Shown here: in pieces, positions 1 to 6,365 of the stretch
Layout: each line of letters starts with the position of its first letter
Numbering within the stretch: the first letter of the stretch is position 1
DNA from: JAWVZU01 sp033722075
GTDB taxonomy: Bacteria; Pseudomonadota; Gammaproteobacteria; Xanthomonadales; SZUA-38
Assembly: GCA_033722075.1 (NCBI GenBank)
Contig: JAWVZU010000196.1
Location: forward strand, 1-7,770
Length of the DNA: 7,770 nt
Reading direction: 5' to 3'
Position numbers and translations under genes: made by a program
Notes under the pieces: model-generated
Database searches by the model: none
Told to the model about the DNA's origin: nothing
Seen by the model: only the letters and a program-made list of their open reading frames with translations

Positions 1-161
1 ATCTGCATGAATGCCGGGGATTCTGGGGAACGGGGATGGTAGCGATACGGCCGGGAATTTCAACGGAGCGATCGTCATGATTTCGTCATGGTCGACCTTA
101 CCCTCGGATCCCGGGCGTCCGCTCAGTGCGTCGATCCCGCAAGCAGTGCAACAGCATCAGA

Positions 162-189
162 TTGACATACGAATATTGTCGTATATCAT
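162..189 (+). promoter_or_regulatory. Sigma70-like promoter with a dyad in its spacer
   Basis: TTGACA at 162-167 is a perfect -35 box. After a 16-base spacer, TATCAT at 184-189 matches the -10 consensus at five of six positions. The inverted repeat ATACGA-N6-TCGTAT (167-184) fills the spacer, which is where a repressor or MerR-type operator would sit. Read on the minus strand the dyad is TACGACA-AT-ATTCGTA, loosely like BlaI/MecI-type operators; that likeness is speculative. No plus-strand gene lies directly downstream, so the dyad may instead serve a minus-strand gene to the left. Confidence 0.4.
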
Positions 190-197
190 TCTTCGTA

Positions 198-232
198 AGA
201 TCGAACGCTACCCCAGGCTTCGATCTGTTTTT
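198..232 (+). terminator. Hairpin followed by five T
   Basis: AGATCGAA (198-205) pairs perfectly with TTCGATCT (219-226) around a 13-base loop, and GTTTTT follows at 227-232. This is the layout of a rho-independent terminator for plus-strand transcription. The stem has only 8 bp and is half A/T, so it would be of modest strength. It could end a plus-strand transcript entering from the left, or act on RNA from the promoter at 162-189. Confidence 0.4.
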
Positions 233-245
233 CCCCGTGCTGATC

Positions 246-268
246 CGGGGCACAAGGATTGTGCCCCG
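246..268. repeat. Perfect 10-bp hairpin, GGA loop
   Basis: CGGGGCACAA (246-255) and TTGTGCCCCG (259-268) are exact reverse complements separated by GGA. No T tract follows on either strand, so it does not look like an intrinsic terminator. It lies ten bases before the REP-like element and may be part of the same composite intergenic structure, or a remnant of a separate repeat family. Confidence 0.5.
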
Positions 269-277
269 ACCTTTCCA

Positions 278-381
278 CCTCACCCCCAGCCCCTCTCCCC
301 AAGGCGGAGAGGGGAGACAAGCACTTGGCCCCAGACAAACAAAAGCCCCTCTCCCTTCGAGGGAGAGGGGTTGGGGTGAGG
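278..381. repeat. REP-like composite inverted repeat
   Basis: The ends are near-perfect inverted repeats: CCTCACCCCCAGCCCCTCTC... at 278-299 against ...GGGGTTGGGGTGAGG at 361-381, differing by one extra base and one substitution. Inside are two hairpins: CCCCTCTCC/GGAGAGGGG at 290-298 and 306-314, and CCCCTCTCCC/GGGAGAGGGG at 346-355 and 361-370. CCCCTCTCC-type intergenic palindromes are common in Xanthomonadales and many other GC-rich genomes, and paired hairpins of this kind resemble REP doublets (BIMEs). No transposase is present in the window. Confidence 0.7.
332..370 (-). terminator. Probable terminator of the DGSG-repeat gene
   Basis: Read on the minus strand, a 10-bp perfect GC-rich stem (370-361 with 355-346) and a 5-base loop are followed by CTTTTGTTTGTCT. 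It begins about 30 bases after the stop codon of the minus-strand gene at 401-1240. Hairpin plus T-rich tail fits a rho-independent terminator, here supplied by the right half of the REP-like element. Confidence 0.55.
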
Positions 382-400
382 GTGTTCCTGCAGTCGAGCG

Positions 401-1240
401 CTATTTGTAGCGTTCACCGGGCACCCGGACGTCGCCGTCGACCCGCGTATAGCGGACGCCGCCGCTGCCGTCGCGCCCCACTTCGAAGTTGCCCCCGATG
501 TTTCGGACTTCGATCGATCCGGAACCGTCCGAGTCGATGATGACGTTGCCGATGACGTCTTCGATCACGATCGATCCGGACCCGTCGTCGCCGATGGAAA
601 CGTCGCGCTGGACGTTTGCGATCTCGATCTCGCCGGAGCCGTCGTCGATGATGGTGACGAAGCCCTGGACGCCCTCGATTTCGATTTCCCCGGAGCCGTC
701 CTCCACGGTCACATTGCCTGTGACGTTGACGACGTCGATCTCGCCGGAGCCGTCGTCGATCTCCAGGTCGCCGAATACGTCACGGACGTGAATCTCGCCG
801 GAACCGTCTTCGATCCACGTGTTGCCGACATTTTCGAGTTCGATGCTGCCGGACCCGTCGTCGATTCGCAGACTCAGCGAGGTGGGTACTTCGATCACCA
901 GGTCGATCCGGGCGTAGCTCCTGCCCCCGAACCACCCACCCGAAGTCTCGGGAATTTCGGTTCGCACGGCGAGCCGATCGCCGCGACTCTCGTCCTCGAG
1001 GCGCATCTGCTCCAGGTCGTCCGCGTCCGAGGCGCAGGCCGTTCCCTCGATGCGCACCGCGCCGGATCCGTCGACACCGCGAATGCTCAGCGAACCGGCA
1101 CCCGCGTCCACGGTGAATGACTCTGCGCTGCCGGCATCGAGATCGAGGCTCAGCTTTTCGCTGTATTGGCATTCGTAGGCGGACGCGGCATTTGCGCCGG
1201 TCGCGAGCAGGAGTCCGACCGCCAGCGTTTGGATCTTCAT
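401..1240 (-). CDS. Exported DGSG-repeat protein (probable beta-solenoid, DUF4097/DUF2807-like)
   Basis: The protein has 279 residues. Residues 1-21 form a Sec signal peptide (MKIQTLAVGLLLATGANAASA), with cleavage likely before Tyr22. An N-terminal part with two cysteines (24 and 69), possibly a disulfide, is followed by eight short repeats from about residue 125 to 273 with consensus xIxDGSG(E/S)IxIxxVxGxV. The DGSG cores start at 128, 145, 163, 181, 200, 219, 238 and 257. Alternating hydrophobic residues at this length fit one rung each of a parallel beta-solenoid, as in DUF4097/DUF2807 (GIN-domain) proteins, whose function is poorly known. The acidic Asp/Gly/Ser turns might bind cations; this is inference. 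I chose the ATG at 1240 because GGAGAGG (1250-1244) precedes it and the signal peptide starts there; an in-frame ATG at 1264 would add eight residues. There is no membrane anchor after the signal peptide, so the likely location is periplasmic or secreted. Confidence 0.85.
   Translation of the reverse strand: MKIQTLAVGLLLATGANAASAYECQYSEKLSLDLDAGSAESFTVDAGAGSLSIRGVDGSGAVRIEGTACASDADDLEQMRLEDESRGDRLAVRTEIPETSGGWFGGRSYARIDLVIEVPTSLSLRIDDGSGSIELENVGNTWIEDGSGEIHVRDVFGDLEIDDGSGEIDVVNVTGNVTVEDGSGEIEIEGVQGFVTIIDDGSGEIEIANVQRDVSIGDDGSGSIVIEDVIGNVIIDSDGSGSIEVRNIGGNFEVGRDGSGGVRYTRVDGDVRVPGERYK
422..868 (-). repeat. Eight tandem DGSG coding repeats
   Basis: This is the coding segment of the eight rungs. 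Spacing between successive DGSG cores, from N- to C-terminus, is 17, 18, 18, 19, 19, 19 and 19 residues, so the unit lengthens in steps. The DNA is similar between rungs, and a 26-base stretch is identical at 624-649 and 735-760, exactly 111 bases (37 codons, two rungs) apart. Confidence 0.8.
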
Positions 1241-1243
1241 AGG

Positions 1244-1250
1244 CCTCTCC
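1244..1250 (-). promoter_or_regulatory. Ribosome binding site fixing the 1240 start
   Basis: GGAGAGG on the minus strand lies three bases before the ATG at 1240, with its GGAG core six bases away. It supports this start over the in-frame ATG at 1264. Confidence 0.6.
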
Positions 1251-1408
1251 AATTCAACATTCATGAAATTACAATCACTTTGGACGCGCTTGCCGGGTCG
1301 ATGGTTTAGATCGCACGGTCATATGCATCCATCGCCCGGGCGGGGTATTCTGCGAGCGCGATCAAAGTCTGCTCGTTCAAGAACGACATCTACCGGCGAG
1401 AGGAACTC

Positions 1409-2644
1409 ATGGGTGACTACCGGATCCTGACCAACGCGCGCCTTTTCGACGGCATCAGTGCCGAAGTCATGGCCGGCGCCAGCGTCGCCATCGAAGACGG
1501 GATCATCCGGGACGTCTCGGCTCAGCCGATTCGCACGGCGAAAGCGGAAGTGGTCGATCTCGGTGACCGGTTTCTGATGCCGGGCCTGATCGATTGCCAT
1601 TTTCATGCCTATGCACCGACGCTGGACATGAATCGACTCGATCGCATGCCCAAGCCGTTGCTGGTCAGCCACGCAATTGCTCACCTGGAAGGCACCTTGC
1701 AGCGCGGATTCACGACGGTCCGGGATCCGGGTGGGGGCGATGTCGGGCTGTGCCTTGCCATCGAGGAAGGCCTGGTTGACGGACCCAGGTTCTATTACGG
1801 CGGCAAAGCGTTGTCGCAAACCGGAGGCCATGGCGACATGCGCCCGGCGCATGTGGTCGAGCCCTGCCGCTGCGCCTACTCGGGCGTCCTGTGCCATGTT
1901 GCCGACGGGGTCGACGAGGTGCGTAGATTCTGCCGCGAAGAACTGCGCAAGGGGGCCCACCACATCAAGGTGATGATCTCCGGCGGCATCGCATCGCCCA
2001 CCGACCCCATCTGGATGGCGCAATACACGGATGAGGAAATTCAGGCGGCAGTCCACGAAGCCCAGACCCGCCGCAAGTACGTGGCGGCGCACTGCCATAC
2101 GGACGACGGTGCAAAGCGCTGCCTGAAAAACGGCGTTCGCAGCATCGAGCATGGAACGATGATCCGCAAGGCTACGGCCGAAGCGATCGCCGCGTCCGAC
2201 GATACCTTCGTCGTTCCCACGTTTTCGATCATGCATCAGCTCGTGGCCAACGGCGCGGCCATGGGGCTTTCGCCCGATAGCATCGAGAAAACCGCCGGCG
2301 TGATCGAACTGGCCGAGGAGGCCCTCGGGCACTGCGCACGTGCCGGCGTGAAGCTCGGCCTGGGGACCGATCTATTCGGAGCGGATTTCCAGCCGTTTCA
2401 GAGCCGGGAACTGGAATATCGGTGTACCGTACAGGAGCCGATCGACGTGCTGCGATCGGCCACCTCGATCAATGCCGAGATCCTCCAGCAGGAAGGGAAG
2501 CTGGGCGTGATCGCCCCGGGTGCCCGGGCCGACCTGGTGGCCTGGAAGGGCGATCCCGTAAGCGACATCAGCGTCATGTCCGATCCGGAAGCGCATCTGG
2601 ACCTGATCATGAAGGGCGGCGCCTTCAAGCGCCGGCGGGTCTAG
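1409..2644 (+). CDS. Metal-dependent amidohydrolase (imidazolonepropionase / Xaa-Pro dipeptidase-like)
   Basis: This 411-residue protein is a full-length member of the amidohydrolase superfamily (COG1228 group). The N-terminal beta-sandwich part ends in the metal-binding HxH motif (DCHFH, His64 and His66). Lys187 in HHIKVMISGG is the expected carbamylated bridging lysine. His228 (VAAHCH) and His248 (SIEHGT) are the next ligands, and Asp321 (LGLGTD) is the catalytic aspartate, so every key residue for a binuclear site is present. FTTVRD and KALSQTGGHGD match the subgroup of Xaa-Pro and Xaa-Arg/Lys carboxypeptidases such as Cc2672 and Sgx9260. Substrate cannot be read from sequence; peptide or N-acyl amino acid hydrolysis is likely. 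No signal peptide is seen, so it should be cytoplasmic. AGAGGA (1399-1404) sits four bases before the ATG. The gene is divergent from the DGSG gene and its stop overlaps the stop of the convergent lipoprotein gene. Confidence 0.9.
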   Translation: MGDYRILTNARLFDGISAEVMAGASVAIEDGIIRDVSAQPIRTAKAEVVDLGDRFLMPGLIDCHFHAYAPTLDMNRLDRMPKPLLVSHAIAHLEGTLQRGFTTVRDPGGGDVGLCLAIEEGLVDGPRFYYGGKALSQTGGHGDMRPAHVVEPCRCAYSGVLCHVADGVDEVRRFCREELRKGAHHIKVMISGGIASPTDPIWMAQYTDEEIQAAVHEAQTRRKYVAAHCHTDDGAKRCLKNGVRSIEHGTMIRKATAEAIAASDDTFVVPTFSIMHQLVANGAAMGLSPDSIEKTAGVIELAEEALGHCARAGVKLGLGTDLFGADFQPFQSRELEYRCTVQEPIDVLRSATSINAEILQQEGKLGVIAPGARADLVAWKGDPVSDISVMSDPEAHLDLIMKGGAFKRRRV

Positions 2645-3189
2645 TCCTTGTAGCGAATCAGGATGGTCGGGTTTTGCCAGTCGAACAGCTCGGGCCCGCC
2701 CCGGATGATTTCGGCGAGTTGGGGTCCGGTGAGCTTTCCGAGGTGCACCTGGTCCTCGCCGGCGGTTCCCGGCAACCGCTTGCTTTCAACGGCCTTCCTG
2801 AACCCGGCAAGGTCCGGTGTCCAGAACAGCATCCGGTCGTCTTCGATCACCACTCGCGCGAACCCGAAGCGGGGACTCGCATCTTCCTCACCGGGCTCGA
2901 GGCGGGTGTTGATGAAAAGCCACTCGCCGGCACCGCGCACCTCGGCCTGCACGGCCTCCATTACCAGCCGGCCCGCTTTCTCCTCCACCCAGGCCGCCTC
3001 GAGGGTGCCCCGGTCGGCATCCAGTACCAGGAGCGTGATGGCCGCCTCTTCGTGCAACCAGATTCCGTCCCAGTCGTCCGAATCGAGCTGGGCCGGATGT
3101 TCGCCCACCGGCTCTTCCGAGGAGACCATTTGACAACCCGAGAGCAAGGCGCCCAGGAGGAGCGCGAGGAGAGGCATGATTCTGTACAT
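2641..3189 (-). CDS. Hypothetical lipoprotein
   Basis: The product has 182 residues. It begins with a short hydrophobic stretch and a lipobox (LLSGC, Cys19), so it should be lipidated after signal peptidase II cleavage; Gln at +2 gives no inner-membrane retention signal, so the outer membrane is likely. The mature part is rich in Glu and Asp and in alternating hydrophobic residues suggesting beta strands (for example ITLLVLDADRGTLEAAWVEE), with no catalytic motif I recognise. I name no family. The start at 3189 (MYRIMPLL) is chosen because the lipoprotein signal begins there; ATG at 3177 (MPLL) is nearly as good, and neither has a clear ribosome binding site. Upstream extension to 3363 would add an Arg/Ser-rich stretch unlike a real N-terminus and would overlap the next gene. 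Confidence 0.75.
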   Translation of the reverse strand: MYRIMPLLALLLGALLSGCQMVSSEEPVGEHPAQLDSDDWDGIWLHEEAAITLLVLDADRGTLEAAWVEEKAGRLVMEAVQAEVRGAGEWLFINTRLEPGEEDASPRFGFARVVIEDDRMLFWTPDLAGFRKAVESKRLPGTAGEDQVHLGKLTGPQLAEIIRGGPELFDWQNPTILIRYKD

Positions 3190-3274
3190 GGCCGAGTCGC
3201 CGCATGGAACCGGTTCAAGCATACTCCGACGGCGGCGTGAGCGCTCGGTTGACGAGTTTGTAATGGACGCGGAG

Positions 3275-3305
3275 GAAAGCCGGCCCACCACGCGGGTGGA
3301 CCGGC
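3275..3305 (-). terminator. Probable terminator of the DUF885 gene
   Basis: On the minus strand, GCCGGTCCACC (3305-3295) pairs with GGTGGGCCGGC (3289-3279) around a 5-base loop; the only non-Watson-Crick position is a G-U wobble in RNA. TTTCCTCC follows. It starts ten bases after the DUF885 stop codon and separates that gene from the lipoprotein gene. The T run is short, so termination may be partial. Confidence 0.55.
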
Positions 3306-3314
3306 GGATCACGA

Positions 3315-5117
3315 TCAAGGTGCTGCTTCGGCGACTGCGTTGGCTTTCTCGGCAGCAATCCATTCACGGATCTTGGTCGACAGTACGTCCAGCGGCATGG
3401 CACCGTCGACGAGCACCTGGCGATGGAAGTCGCGCACGTCGAAGGCCTCACCCAGTTCTTCCTCGGCCTCGTTGCGCAGGTTGCGGATGATCCGCTGGCC
3501 CACCTTGTAGGCCAGCGCCTGGCCCGGAATGGCGATGTAGCGCTCCACCTCGGCCACCACGTCGCTCTCGGCCATGTCTGAGTTGTCCAGCATGTACTGG
3601 ATGGCCTTCTCGCGACTCCAGCCCTTGGCGTGTAACCCGGTGTCGACCACCAGGCGCATGGCCCGCAGCATCTCGTCGCTGAGGCGTCCGAAATACTGAT
3701 AAGGATCGGTGAACATGCCCATCTCCTTGCCGATGGACTCCGCATACAGGGCCCAACCTTCGGAAAAGGCCGAGTAGCCGCCGAAGCGGCGGAACGCCGG
3801 GAGGTCTTCGATTTCCTGCTGGATGGAGATCTGGAAGTGATGGCCCGGCGAGGCCTCGTGGATCGAGAGCGTTTCCATGCCGTACTTGGGTTGGGCCTTC
3901 AGGTTGAAGGTGTTCACGTAGAACACGCCCGGCCGCGATCCGTCCGGCGTGCCTCGCTGGTACATGGCGCCGGCCGATGACTCGGCCCGGAAGGCTTCGA
4001 TTGCACGGACCTCGTAGTCGGTCTTCGGCTGGATGTCGAACAGCTTGGGGAGCAGGCGATTGACCTTTTCCTGCAGGTCACGATAGCCCTGCAGCAGGGC
4101 CTCCTCGTCGTCGTAGTAGAACTCGTCGGACGATTTGAGGTGGGCGAAGAAGTCCTCCAGCGTGCCCTCGAAGCCGACCTGTTCCATGACGCCTTCCATC
4201 TCGCCCCGGATCCGAGCCACCTCGTTCAGGCCGAAATCATGGATCTCGTCCGCGGTCAGGTCGGTGGTAGTGAAGGTCTCGATGCGGAAGTTGTACCAGT
4301 CCTCCCCGTCCGGCAGCTCGGACCAGCCGACCGTTTCCCGCGTCTCCGGAAGGTATTCGTCCCGGACGAAATCGTGCAGCCGCTTGTAGGCCGGGATGAC
4401 CTTCTCCTCGACCATCTCCCGATAGGCCCTGGTCAGACGCTTGCGATCGGCCTCGCTGACCGACTCCGGGAAATTCTTCACCGGACCCATGAAGACGCTG
4501 TCCTCGACGTCGTCGACCACGTGGGCCGACAGCTGTGGCAGCACCTTTTCCATGATGGGTCGCGGCTGAACCACGCCCTTTTTGATGCCCCGGCGCATGT
4601 TCTCGATGGCCTGGTCCATGTTGACGATGACCTTGTCCATGCGGCTCATCCAGTCGTCGTAGTGCTTGGTTTCCTTGAACGGCTGAATGCTCTGCCCCGA
4701 GCCCATGGTGGCGATGAAGCTGGGGAAGCTGAAGAACTGGTTCAGCGGAATGAGCTCGCCGGGATACTCGAAGCCCTCGAGGGCCTGCTCCCGGTCATAG
4801 ACGAAGATGTCGTAGCTCAGACGATCCTGGCCGGTCAGCTCGGCGCGGCTGACTGCCCGGATCTGCTTCAGCCAGCGCTGGTGGAATTCCTTCTGCTTCT
4901 CGATGAACTCCTGGCTCAACGTGTTGGGGAGCTGGTCGTTGTAGCGAAGGTCGCCGATGGAGGTGGCCAGAATCGGATTCATTTCCAGGTTTTCCTGGAA
5001 GAACGCGTCGAAGAGCTGCGCCAGCTCCTGGGGTGATTCGTTGGCCGCTGCAGCGCTCGCTGACGAAAGTGCGAGCACGGCGGCGCAGAAGATGGTGGCG
5101 AATCTGTTTCGAATCAT
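3315..5117 (-). CDS. Exported DUF885 family putative metallopeptidase
   Basis: The 600-residue product starts with a Sec signal peptide (MIRNRFATIFCAAVLALSSASAAAA, cleavage near residue 25), so it acts in the periplasm or outside. The rest is a largely helical DUF885 (PF05960) domain of typical length. The family's hallmark HExxPGHH is at 420-427 (HEASPGHH), followed by EGWALYAE at 453-460, DP at 471-472, RLVVDTGLH at 488-496 and YIAIPGQALAYKVG at 527-540. His420, His426 and Glu453 are the likely zinc ligands and Glu421 the catalytic base; these roles are inferred by analogy with zincin peptidases. Substrates of the family are mostly unassigned; peptide hydrolysis is the best guess. The ATG at 5117 is chosen because it begins the signal peptide; an upstream in-frame ATG at 5174 would add 19 unlikely residues. 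The ribosome binding site is weak (GAGG 12 bases upstream). It is divergent from the cysteine synthase gene, with 132 bases between them. Confidence 0.9.
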   Translation of the reverse strand: MIRNRFATIFCAAVLALSSASAAAANESPQELAQLFDAFFQENLEMNPILATSIGDLRYNDQLPNTLSQEFIEKQKEFHQRWLKQIRAVSRAELTGQDRLSYDIFVYDREQALEGFEYPGELIPLNQFFSFPSFIATMGSGQSIQPFKETKHYDDWMSRMDKVIVNMDQAIENMRRGIKKGVVQPRPIMEKVLPQLSAHVVDDVEDSVFMGPVKNFPESVSEADRKRLTRAYREMVEEKVIPAYKRLHDFVRDEYLPETRETVGWSELPDGEDWYNFRIETFTTTDLTADEIHDFGLNEVARIRGEMEGVMEQVGFEGTLEDFFAHLKSSDEFYYDDEEALLQGYRDLQEKVNRLLPKLFDIQPKTDYEVRAIEAFRAESSAGAMYQRGTPDGSRPGVFYVNTFNLKAQPKYGMETLSIHEASPGHHFQISIQQEIEDLPAFRRFGGYSAFSEGWALYAESIGKEMGMFTDPYQYFGRLSDEMLRAMRLVVDTGLHAKGWSREKAIQYMLDNSDMAESDVVAEVERYIAIPGQALAYKVGQRIIRNLRNEAEEELGEAFDVRDFHRQVLVDGAMPLDVLSTKIREWIAAEKANAVAEAAP

Positions 5118-5195
5118 CGTGGGCTTCTGCCTCAGAGGAGGCGGGAAAGGGTACGCCTCGGCGGCGTGCCCCATCAGTGCTGATGGTCATCCCTC

Positions 5196-5224
5196 ACGTT
5201 TGCGTCCAACAGTGTGCATAGAAT
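5196..5224 (+). promoter_or_regulatory. Possible promoter of the cysteine synthase gene
   Basis: TAGAAT at 5219-5224 matches the -10 consensus at five of six positions. At the standard 17-base spacing the -35 position reads ACGTTT, which is poor; TTGCGT at 5200-5205 is better but only 13 bases away. Transcription would start near 5231, giving a leader of about 20 bases. No operator or riboswitch fits in so short a leader. Confidence 0.3.
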
Positions 5225-5237
5225 GACGCCATCGGCC

Positions 5238-5242
5238 AGGAG
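5238..5242 (+). promoter_or_regulatory. Ribosome binding site fixing the 5250 start
   Basis: AGGAG lies seven bases before the ATG at 5250, which begins MTIRSSVVEAIGHTPL as expected for this family. It rules against the in-frame GTG at 5214 and ATG at 5223, which have no such site. Confidence 0.65.
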
Positions 5243-5249
5243 TAACCGC

Positions 5250-6233
5250 ATGACTATACGAAGCAGCGTTGTAGAGGCGATCGGACATACGCCGTTGATC
5301 CGGCTGAACCGGTTCAGCGACGAGACCGGCTGCGAGATACTGGGCAAGGCCGAGTTCATGAATCCCAGCGGGTCGGTCAAGGATCGCGCCGCCCGGGGCA
5401 TCATCGAGGAGGCCGAGCGGGCGGGCCGCCTGACACCCGGCGGCACCGTGGTCGAGGGCACGGCCGGCAACACCGGGATCGGTCTGGCCTGGGTCTGCAA
5501 TGCCCGCGGCTATCGGCTGGTCATCGTGATCCCGGAGACCCAGTCGCCGGAGAAGATCCAGCTGCTGAAGAGCCTCGGCGCTGAGGTCCGGGCAGTCCCC
5601 GCGGTCCCCTATGCCGATCCCGGCAACTTCCAGAAGCTGGCCGGCCGTCTTGCCGACGAGACAGGTGCCCTCTGGGCCAACCAGTTCGACAACCTGGCCA
5701 ACCGGCAGATTCACTATGCGACGACGGGGCCGGAGATCTGGGCCGACACGGATGGCCAAATCGATGCCTTTGTCAGCGCCGCGGGGACCGGAGGGACCAT
5801 CGGCGGTGTGTCGCGCTATCTCAAGGAACAGGACCCCCAGGTGCGGATCGTCCTTGCCGATCCCACCGGTACCGGAACCTGGCACTACGTCAAGCACGGC
5901 GAAGTCAAGGTGGTCGGAGGCGCCTCGATCAGCGAGGGCATCGGCAGCACCCGGATCACCGCCAATTTCGAGGGTTCTCCCATCGATGATGCCGAGATGA
6001 TCCCGGACCAGGAGTGTCTGGACACGGTCTACCGCCTGGTGCGCGAGGAGGGGCTGTTCCTCGGCGGTTCGGCCGGGATCAACGTGGCGGCCGCAGTGCG
6101 CGTGGCGCGGGACCTGGGACCCGGACACACCATCGTCACGGTGCTCTGCGACGGCGGAGATCGCTATCAGTCACGAATCTTCAACGCCAAGTGGATTCAA
6201 TCCAAGGGGCTGCGTGTTCCAACAACCGGCTGA
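5250..6233 (+). CDS. Cysteine synthase family PLP enzyme (CysK-like)
   Basis: This 327-residue fold-type II PLP enzyme should make L-cysteine from O-acetylserine and sulfide in the cytoplasm. Visible motifs: IGHTPL (11-16), NPSGSVKDRAA (38-48) with Lys44 as the PLP Schiff-base lysine, the substrate loop TAGNTGIGLA (71-80), QFDN (145-148), the phosphate-binding loop GTGGTIGG (179-186), GSAGIN (273-278) and DGGDRYQS (301-308). Two loops differ from E. coli-type CysK: EGTAGNTG replaces EPTSGNTG, and GGSAGIN replaces GSSSGAN. This is the variant annotated as cysteine synthase A in many proteobacteria, so I give no firm gene symbol. No CBS domain pair follows, which argues against a vertebrate-type cystathionine beta-synthase. 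No cysE or sulfate-assimilation gene is adjacent. Confidence 0.88.
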   Translation: MTIRSSVVEAIGHTPLIRLNRFSDETGCEILGKAEFMNPSGSVKDRAARGIIEEAERAGRLTPGGTVVEGTAGNTGIGLAWVCNARGYRLVIVIPETQSPEKIQLLKSLGAEVRAVPAVPYADPGNFQKLAGRLADETGALWANQFDNLANRQIHYATTGPEIWADTDGQIDAFVSAAGTGGTIGGVSRYLKEQDPQVRIVLADPTGTGTWHYVKHGEVKVVGGASISEGIGSTRITANFEGSPIDDAEMIPDQECLDTVYRLVREEGLFLGGSAGINVAAAVRVARDLGPGHTIVTVLCDGGDRYQSRIFNAKWIQSKGLRVPTTG

Positions 6234-6365
6234 AGTGCTAGACTCCCTCCCCGACCTCCGACGATAAAGGCGACGACCGGGCAGGAAAAGGGGTCGGTTT
6301 CGCAAAGTCACGGGTTTCCGGGAGGGGGAACGGCCGGACTGCCGAATCGGAGGGACTTCCCGCAA

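Larger units (their letters stand above)
1..277. other. Left margin without a convincing gene
   Basis: No reading frame here has good coding character. On the minus strand an ATG at 78-76 opens a 26-codon frame that stays open to the window edge (MTIAPLKFPAV...). It lacks a clear ribosome binding site, but a GAGGGTAAGG sequence lies before a second ATG at 92-90, whose four-codon frame ends in an ATGA overlap with the first ATG. On the plus strand two frames enter from the left and stop at 42 and at 80. Third-position GC is near 50-60 percent in all three, lower than in the clear genes of this window, so I call none of them. The stretch also holds a promoter-like sequence, a dyad and two hairpins, listed separately. 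Confidence 0.5.

Noticed and set aside
16..39. G-rich run with three GGGG tracts and one GG (possible G-quadruplex)
   Set aside because: The fourth tract is only two bases, so at best a weak two-tetrad structure; short G runs are common at this GC content.
278..381. Possible CRISPR or insertion sequence because of repeated arms
   Set aside because: The arms alternate in orientation with unequal spacing, no spacer array or transposase is present, and no target duplication is seen.
489..791. Plus-strand frame with a regular Ser/Pro/Glu repeat (SISPEPSS)
   Set aside because: It is the exact antisense of the DGSG repeats, so its periodicity is inherited; no start signal.
1319..2332. Minus-strand open frame of 337 codons
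   Set aside because: Antisense to the amidohydrolase gene, which has all catalytic residues in frame.
2422..3240. Plus-strand open frame of 272 codons running on from the amidohydrolase
   Set aside because: It overlaps the amidohydrolase 3' end in another frame and is antisense to the lipoprotein gene, which has a clear lipobox.
4140..5036. Long plus-strand open frame of 298 codons
   Set aside because: It lies fully antisense to the DUF885 gene, whose motifs are unmistakable, and its product has no recognisable motif or start signal. It is a by-product of GC-rich codon use.
5187..6128. Minus-strand open frame of 313 codons
   Set aside because: Antisense to the cysteine synthase gene; no domain recognisable.
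6234..6365. Possible bidirectional terminator between the convergent genes (CCCTCCC at 6245-6251, GGGAGGG at 6320-6326)
   Set aside because: The 7-bp arms are 68 bases apart and no T tract follows, so I do not call it.
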